A stretch of DNA of 9,679 bases from an uncultured Collinsella sp. GTDB taxonomy: Bacteria > Actinomycetota > Coriobacteriia > Coriobacteriales > Coriobacteriaceae. Made by a program: the position numbers and the translations under genes. The stretch spans positions 1-9,679 of the forward strand of contig USNX01000031.1 in the NCBI GenBank assembly GCA_900556205.1, read 5' to 3'. Positions 4,632-9,679 of the stretch are shown in pieces. Numbering within the stretch: position 1 is the stretch's first letter; the number at the start of each line of letters is the position of its first letter. Below the pieces are notes generated by a model, which saw nothing but the letters and a program-made list of their open reading frames with translations, did not search any database and was not told the DNA's origin.

Positions 4632-7295
4632 TTCCTGGACCTTGAGCGCCTCGGCGAGGCTGACGCGTCTGATGGAGCGCGTGTGCAGGAGCGCCACGAC
4701 CAGGTAGGTCGCAAAGCCAATGCCCACGCACGCCGCCATGGACCAAGCGGGCACGTAGATCTCGATATTGCCGTTGTAGGCAAGCAGCATCGAGCGGAAG
4801 ATGGCCGTGAGCGAGCCGATAATCAATGGCAGGCTCAGCACGAGCGACGCCGCCACGCACAGCGTGATCGAGCGGATGTACAGATGCGAGATCTCGCTAT
4901 CTCGATAGCCAAAGACCTTCATGTAGCTAATCGACCGGGCGCTATGGTCGATCACAGCCTTGGTCAGCAGATACATAAACAGCAAGAAGATGAACACCGC
5001 AAGCCCAACCATCATGCCGATCATTTTACTCATCATGCCGATAAACTGGTCACCCACGGCACGCATGTCGTCGGGCGTGGTGTCGCCGGCAAAGTAACGA
5101 GCATCGAAGTCGAGCTTCTCGTCGCTCACATAGCCGTTAAAGTAGGCGCCGTCGTTGTCGAACAGCTCGTTAAAGTCGTCGATGCTCATATAGATATTCA
5201 TGTCCGACTTTGAGCCCCAGGCACAATCCTTGCCCGCGTACTCAAGAGAATAATGCTCGCCCTCGTACTTGTCGCTGAGCGTGACCTTCTGGCCCTCGCT
5301 CCAGCCAAACTTATCGAGCAGACCGCCGCCAAAGACGACGCGTCCGTCGCCGACGTTGAGGTCTTTCCAGTAGCGCGAATCGGGCGAGATGCCGTAGACG
5401 GAAATCGTCTCCTCGCCATTACCATCGCCGCGGTCGTATTGCAGCTGGTAGACGGCATATTTCTCGGCCTGCGCGATTGTACCCGCGCCATTGTCGGTCG
5501 TATTGATCGGGTGGATATCGTCGTTGTCAGTGTCGATCTTAGAGGCCTTGTCGATCAGGTCGATAGCCTCGTCGCGGTTGCAGCCGAGGGCATCGGCAAG
5601 GTCATCGAGGCGCGCATAAAGCGCATCCTTCTTGTCCTGGACCTTGGCAAGCGCATCCTGCGCTGCGGTCAGGCTCTCGGCAGACGGAGATGCGGTCGCG
5701 GCATCGGTCGCCGCCTGCGCCGCATCGGCCGCATCGTCAAGCTCGTCATCGGCATCCTGGGCGGCGGAAAGCAGCGCGCCGTCAACCGACTGCAAGCGCT
5801 CGAGTGCCGACCATTGCTCGCGCTCCTCGGCGGTGCCCTCGAGCTCCAGCGGAGCCTTGAGCGCGTACTGGTGCTCGGCGACCAGGCTCGTCTCGAGGTT
5901 GTCCGCGTAGTGCGTCATCGTGGGCAGAATCGCCAGGCCAAAGAGCAGCAGCAACGACGCAAACGCGATACCCACGAAGAGCGTGGCAAAGTTGCCCAGG
6001 TTTCGCAGGAAGATGCGCAGGCGGAAGCGCGAGACAAAGCCCATGCGCTCCGGCAGCTGCAGGCCGCGCTTGGTGCCCGATTTGCCGCTCGCCTCGTGAC
6101 GAAGGAACTGCAACGGCGTCTTGCCCATTTTGCGAAGCAGACCCACCAGCGTGATGAGGATGAGCGCGACGGCGGGAACCACGGCGCACTTCACAAAGAT
6201 CTCCCAGCTCCAGTACACCTGGAAGGGCGGCAGGCTGTACGAACCGTAATAGAGGCTGCGCATGGGCTCGGTAAAGAACACAACGCCGAGCGCAGTGCCC
6301 AAAAGCGCCGCGACCACGCCCACGATAGCGGGAAGCGCAAGGTAGTGCAGCACGATCTCGCGTCGACGATAGCCGCTGGCGAGCAGCGTGCCGATGATGG
6401 CGCTCTCCTCCTCGATGGTGGCATCGGTAAGGACCACAAAGACAAACGCCATGATCACGATGATGATGTCGAGCAACGTCATCCACATCATGGAGTCGCC
6501 GTCCACGTCGTCACGCGCATAGCCAATGCCCTGATTGGAATCGGCATCGATGAGGTCATCCACGCGTGCATCGGCATCGGTGAGCGCCTCTACCATATCC
6601 TGCTCCGCATCGATGCGATCCGCGGTGGGGAGGTCGCGATCGGCAAAGGCGAAGGAGTAGGTGTAGGCAGGCGCGCCGCCGGCATCCTCGAGCGCGGCAA
6701 AGCCGGCGTCGGTCACTTCGGCCACGCCATAGGTGATGGTGTTCACCGTAAAGTCCGAGTTGTTGAGGAACAGCGCCTGGCTATCGGGCTGGGTCATGAT
6801 GCCGCAGATGGTGTAGGTGCGACCCTCGAGCTCGACTTTATCGCCCACGGCGAGGTCGTTGTTGGTGGCGAAGACACGGTCGATTGCCACCTCACCGTCC
6901 GTCTTGGGCTCCTTGCCCTCACAGTAGGACGCGATATCGACCTTGGTGCGGTGCGCATAGGTGCGCAGCGTGCGCTTGGTGCCGTCGTCGCCGGACGCCT
7001 TTTTAATGATGGCGTCGATGGAGAAATTCTTGTAGAGCGTGACGCCGCCGACGTCACTGGCGGCATCCTCGGCAGCCTTGAGTTGATCGTCGGTAGCCTC
7101 GAAGGAGGTGGTCACGCGGCCGTCCTCAATCGTGTACGCATCGCGCATGTCGTCGATAAGGCAACCGATGGAATGCGCCGCGAGCAAAAAGCCCGATGTA
7201 AGGGCAATGCTTCCGCACATAAGCAAAAAGATGCCCAGGTACTTGCCGATATTGCGGCGCAGCTCGCGCGGGAGACGTTTTGCGAGAGGTGTCAT
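4629..7295 (-). CDS. Large FtsX-family ABC transporter permease with two extracellular domains
   Basis: 888 residues from the ATG. Hydrophobic segments lie at about 17-40, 271-290, 317-342, 369-389, 433-458, 759-778, 806-834 and 850-871. This gives two FtsX repeats, each a helix, a large extracellular domain, then three helices. Cytoplasmic coupling stretches follow helices 2 and 6: EEESAIIGTLLASGYRRREI (295-314) and ARSISYMKVFGYRDSEI (786-802). The second extracellular domain carries an Ala/Asp-rich, probably coiled-coil segment (about 495-590). Such permeases work with MacB/LolD-type ATPases as mechanotransmitters or exporters (lipids, peptides, antimicrobials) rather than importers. The substrate is unknown. 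The ATG at 7293-7295 lies 8 nt after the ATPase stop, with weak AGGCGG 4 nt upstream. An in-frame TTG at 7310 would overlap the ATPase and lacks a site. Confidence 0.92.
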   Translation of the reverse strand: MTPLAKRLPRELRRNIGKYLGIFLLMCGSIALTSGFLLAAHSIGCLIDDMRDAYTIEDGRVTTSFEATDDQLKAAEDAASDVGGVTLYKNFSIDAIIKKASGDDGTKRTLRTYAHRTKVDIASYCEGKEPKTDGEVAIDRVFATNNDLAVGDKVELEGRTYTICGIMTQPDSQALFLNNSDFTVNTITYGVAEVTDAGFAALEDAGGAPAYTYSFAFADRDLPTADRIDAEQDMVEALTDADARVDDLIDADSNQGIGYARDDVDGDSMMWMTLLDIIIVIMAFVFVVLTDATIEEESAIIGTLLASGYRRREIVLHYLALPAIVGVVAALLGTALGVVFFTEPMRSLYYGSYSLPPFQVYWSWEIFVKCAVVPAVALILITLVGLLRKMGKTPLQFLRHEASGKSGTKRGLQLPERMGFVSRFRLRIFLRNLGNFATLFVGIAFASLLLLFGLAILPTMTHYADNLETSLVAEHQYALKAPLELEGTAEEREQWSALERLQSVDGALLSAAQDADDELDDAADAAQAATDAATASPSAESLTAAQDALAKVQDKKDALYARLDDLADALGCNRDEAIDLIDKASKIDTDNDDIHPINTTDNGAGTIAQAEKYAVYQLQYDRGDGNGEETISVYGISPDSRYWKDLNVGDGRVVFGGGLLDKFGWSEGQKVTLSDKYEGEHYSLEYAGKDCAWGSKSDMNIYMSIDDFNELFDNDGAYFNGYVSDEKLDFDARYFAGDTTPDDMRAVGDQFIGMMSKMIGMMVGLAVFIFLLFMYLLTKAVIDHSARSISYMKVFGYRDSEISHLYIRSITLCVAASLVLSLPLIIGSLTAIFRSMLLAYNGNIEIYVPAWSMAACVGIGFATYLVVALLHTRSIRRVSLAEALKVQE

Positions 7296-7303
7296 GGCGC
7301 CGC

Positions 7304-7306
<3 letters not shown>
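7296..7306 (-). promoter_or_regulatory. Coupled stop/ribosome binding site, ATPase to permease
   Basis: Minus strand: TAGGCGGCGCC followed by ATG. The ATPase stop TAG is part of an AGGCGG site 4 nt before the permease ATG. The layout and the 8-nt gap are the same as at the permease-methyltransferase junction, with one base less like consensus. Confidence 0.6.
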
Positions 7307-8017
<711 letters not shown>

Positions 8018-8044
8018 ACTACCCCCCCATTGTTAGCCTGTTGC

Positions 8045-8065
8045 TACTTTTATAGGGTAATAGTA
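8045..8065. promoter_or_regulatory. Operator-like dyad over the -10 region of the ABC/methyltransferase operon
   Basis: On the minus strand, TACTATTA, a 5-nt spacer and TAAAAGTA form a 21-bp inverted repeat with 7 of 8 base pairs complementary. A TATAAA-type -10 (plus-strand 8049-8054) lies inside it, with a start site near 8042 and a leader of about 24 nt. No good -35 is 16-18 nt away (TTCGCC is the nearest). A repressor bound here would cover the promoter; no regulator gene is adjacent in the window. Confidence 0.55.
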
Positions 8066-8114
8066 AACCTTGGCGAACTATTTTTGGGCGAGAGTGGGGA
8101 TTTGTTTCAAGACT

Positions 8115-8140
8115 AGTCGTTGGGGACGTTCTTGAATGAC
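8115..8140 (+). repeat. Single GGGGACGTTCTT-core hairpin repeat
   Basis: GTCGTT (8116-8121) and AATGAC (8135-8140) flank the core GGGGACGTTCTT with one mismatch in the stem. It is the same repeat family as the array at 3630-3825, in the GACGTTC variant also seen in the divergent copy near 3702-3728. It starts 8 nt beyond the ABC-2 permease stop codon. Confidence 0.8.
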
Positions 8141-8147
8141 CAGGTGG

Positions 8148-9353
8148 TTAGGCGCGGGATTTGGCGCGTGCGAGAGCCAGGCCTACGGCGGCGACGGCAG
8201 CGGCGAAGAGCACCGTGACGCCTAGGTCGCAGGCGATGTCGCCCAGCACGGCAGACGTCAAATCCGAGGCAAGCGCCTTGCTGATCGCGTCGTTCACCCA
8301 AAACGTCGGCACAAAGTGCGCCACCGTCTGCACGGCCGAGCCCATGAGCGACAGGGGCATCCAGGCTCCGCCCAAAAACGTCATGAGCATGCCAAGCAGG
8401 TTGCCCACACCGTTGAGCAGCTCCTCGCGCGCACCCAGGCTCGAAAGCGCAAAGCCAACGGCCAGTGGCGTGCACGCCAGGGCAAACGTCGCCGCCAGCG
8501 CCAGGCACACACGACCCACACCGACCTCGGCGACCGCGCCGGCAAAGCCCACGACGCCCATCATGCTCGACACAAACCAGATGCAGACGGTGAGCACGGC
8601 GGCGGCCGCAAACACGGCAAGCGAACGCTGGCGCTCGGAGATTGGGCCGGCATCCATACGACGCACGCGCTCGGGCTCGTTCATGCCCGAGAACACCAGC
8701 CCCACCGACACGATGACCGACGAGATAATCGCGTACGCGCCAAAGTTGAAATACGACTCGAGCGTGGCGGCGGCAGTCGAATCGACCTTGACCTGCTCGA
8801 TCTCGACCTCGGCGCGCTTCGCGGCCGCATGCTCGGCGGCCTTGGCGACATCGCCGTTAGAGGCGGCGGGCTCTAGGGCCGCCGCAGCGCCCGCGAGCGA
8901 GATCCAGCGCGAGGCCTCGGCAGACGAAAGCGCCGCTGCCATGGTGCCGGCGCCGTAGGTCACATCAAGCCTGGGCAGGGACTCCCCCGCGCGGGCGGCT
9001 GCAACGAGGTCGTCCTCAAACCCCTCTGGGATAAAGAACACGCAGTCGGCGCTGCCCTTGGCGCTGTTGCTCTTGGAGAGCGCGTCCGCAAGGTCGTATG
9101 TGTCGTCGCCAACGCCCGTGACCAGCTCGAAGCGCGACCCCAGGTGCTTGGTAAGCGCACGCGAAAGGTCGCTATTGTCGCGGTCGACCACGATCACGTT
9201 GGTGTCGTAGGGCTCGTACTCGGTAAGCTGCGACGAGTTCCAGCTCACCGAGGCCGCGATGAATACGCCCATGAGCGAGATGAACACCGTATAGATGAGC
9301 AGGTAGAACGGGTGAGCCAGCGCCATGCGAAGCGCGGTCTTAAAGGTGCTCAT
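8148..9353 (-). CDS. ABC-2 type transporter permease (ABC2_membrane_3-like)
   Basis: 401 residues. One N-terminal helix (about 16-36), an extracellular domain (37-200) including NVIVVDRDNSDLSRAL (52-67), then five helices (about 203-223, 245-269, 281-304, 313-333 and 377-396). The sequence FLGGAWMPLSLM (326-337) is typical of the NatB / ABC2_membrane_3 export permeases, which export drugs, Na+ or peptides with a separate ATPase. The substrate is unknown. The ATG at 9351-9353 is chosen because AAGGAG lies 5 nt upstream. A TTG at 9368 is in frame but lies in front of that site. It overlaps the upstream permease by 14 nt, so the two are coupled and probably form a heterodimer. Confidence 0.9.
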   Translation of the reverse strand: MSTFKTALRMALAHPFYLLIYTVFISLMGVFIAASVSWNSSQLTEYEPYDTNVIVVDRDNSDLSRALTKHLGSRFELVTGVGDDTYDLADALSKSNSAKGSADCVFFIPEGFEDDLVAAARAGESLPRLDVTYGAGTMAAALSSAEASRWISLAGAAAALEPAASNGDVAKAAEHAAAKRAEVEIEQVKVDSTAAATLESYFNFGAYAIISSVIVSVGLVFSGMNEPERVRRMDAGPISERQRSLAVFAAAAVLTVCIWFVSSMMGVVGFAGAVAEVGVGRVCLALAATFALACTPLAVGFALSSLGAREELLNGVGNLLGMLMTFLGGAWMPLSLMGSAVQTVAHFVPTFWVNDAISKALASDLTSAVLGDIACDLGVTVLFAAAVAAVGLALARAKSRA

Positions 9354-9679
9354 AGCGGCTCCTTCCAAAGATCAGCGTGGCGGCGGCGACAAACACCAGG
9401 GCCATCAGGACGAGCGCGCCCGCGCGAACGGCGAAGGGCCCCAGGTCCTCAAAGAAATACAGGCGATTGAACATGTCGCAGATGAGCTTGACGGGGTTGA
9501 GCCAGCACTCGGCCGGGCAGGCGCGGGCAACGTCATCGGCGAGCGCCATTGCCGGCTCGCCGTAGAGCCCGGCGAACAGGGCGCACATAGTGGCAAAGCC
9601 CGTAAGGATGCCCGACTTGGACGCCTTGCCGCCCTTAACGGGAAGCGTGCCCACAAAGAGCCCCAGACCTGTGGCGGCA
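9340..9679 (-). CDS. ABC-2 type transporter permease, C-terminal fragment
   Basis: The last 112 residues of a gene cut by the right edge. A hydrophobic segment (about GILTGFATMCALFAGLYG), a loop with ACPAECWLNPVKLICDMFNRLYFF, and a final helix GALVLMALVFVAAATLIFG end in a short RSRYEHL tail. The pattern of loop, NP/N-x-L segment and last helix is the C-terminus of ABC-2 export permeases. A GTG at 9652-9654 is in frame, but the frame is open to the edge and a gene starting there would lack the membrane domain, so this is a partial gene. The missing part and the ATPase should lie to the right. It is followed directly by the second permease. Confidence 0.82.
   Translation of the reverse strand, partial: AATGLGLFVGTLPVKGGKASKSGILTGFATMCALFAGLYGEPAMALADDVARACPAECWLNPVKLICDMFNRLYFFEDLGPFAVRAGALVLMALVFVAAATLIFGRSRYEHL

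Noticed and set aside
4621..4860. An 80-residue N-terminal extension of the methyltransferase
   Set aside because: It would overlap the permease gene, reads as low-complexity out-of-frame sequence, and ignores the AGGAGG site before the ATG at 4620.
9340..9654. The right-edge permease as a complete 104-residue protein starting at the GTG at 9654
   Set aside because: The frame remains open to the edge of the window and the protein has only the C-terminal part of an ABC-2 permease, so it is a truncated view of a longer gene.

Overview
The window looks like chromosomal DNA of a high-GC anaerobic actinobacterium of the class Coriobacteriia, with Collinsella the best guess. That guess rests on strong NNC/NNG codon bias, the style of the proteins (a FtsX/MacB-type ABC pair and a DUF362 ferredoxin-like protein), and many intergenic copies of a GGGGACAGTCTT-type hairpin repeat. 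No rRNA, tRNA, CRISPR array, integrase or transposase gene was seen. The species is an inference, not a reading.

Layout. 1-142 (minus): the N-terminus of a CNNM/HlyC-type (DUF21) membrane protein running off the left edge. 253-936 (minus): a hemolysin III/PAQR-type seven-helix protein. 1123-2088 (plus): a membrane-anchored alpha/beta hydrolase, the only plus-strand gene, with a good sigma70-type promoter carrying two copies of one 14-bp operator-like dyad. 2089-2339: convergent intergenic space holding a 132-bp long-hairpin element and a bidirectional terminator. 2340-3545 (minus): a DUF362 protein with two Fe-S cluster motifs. 3546-3972: gene-free, dominated by an inverted array of GGGGACAGTCTT-core repeats. 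3973-8017 (minus): a compact operon of ABC ATPase, large FtsX-family permease and SAM-dependent methyltransferase, with an operator-like dyad over its -10 region. 8115-8140: one more copy of the repeat. 8148-9679 (minus): two overlapping ABC-2 permease genes, the upstream one cut by the right edge.

How the genes work together. The ATPase, FtsX permease and methyltransferase are joined by two 8-nt gaps in which the stop codon TAG is built into the next ribosome binding site, so they are very probably co-transcribed and translationally coupled. The two ABC-2 permeases overlap by 14 nt and probably form a heterodimeric exporter whose ATPase lies beyond the right edge. The hydrolase and the hemolysin III gene are divergent and share one intergenic region, so the operator pair could affect both. 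The most interesting material is non-coding: the paired operators at 1044-1102, the dyad at 8045-8065, the long hairpin at 2126-2257, and the repeats that bracket the ABC/methyltransferase operon.
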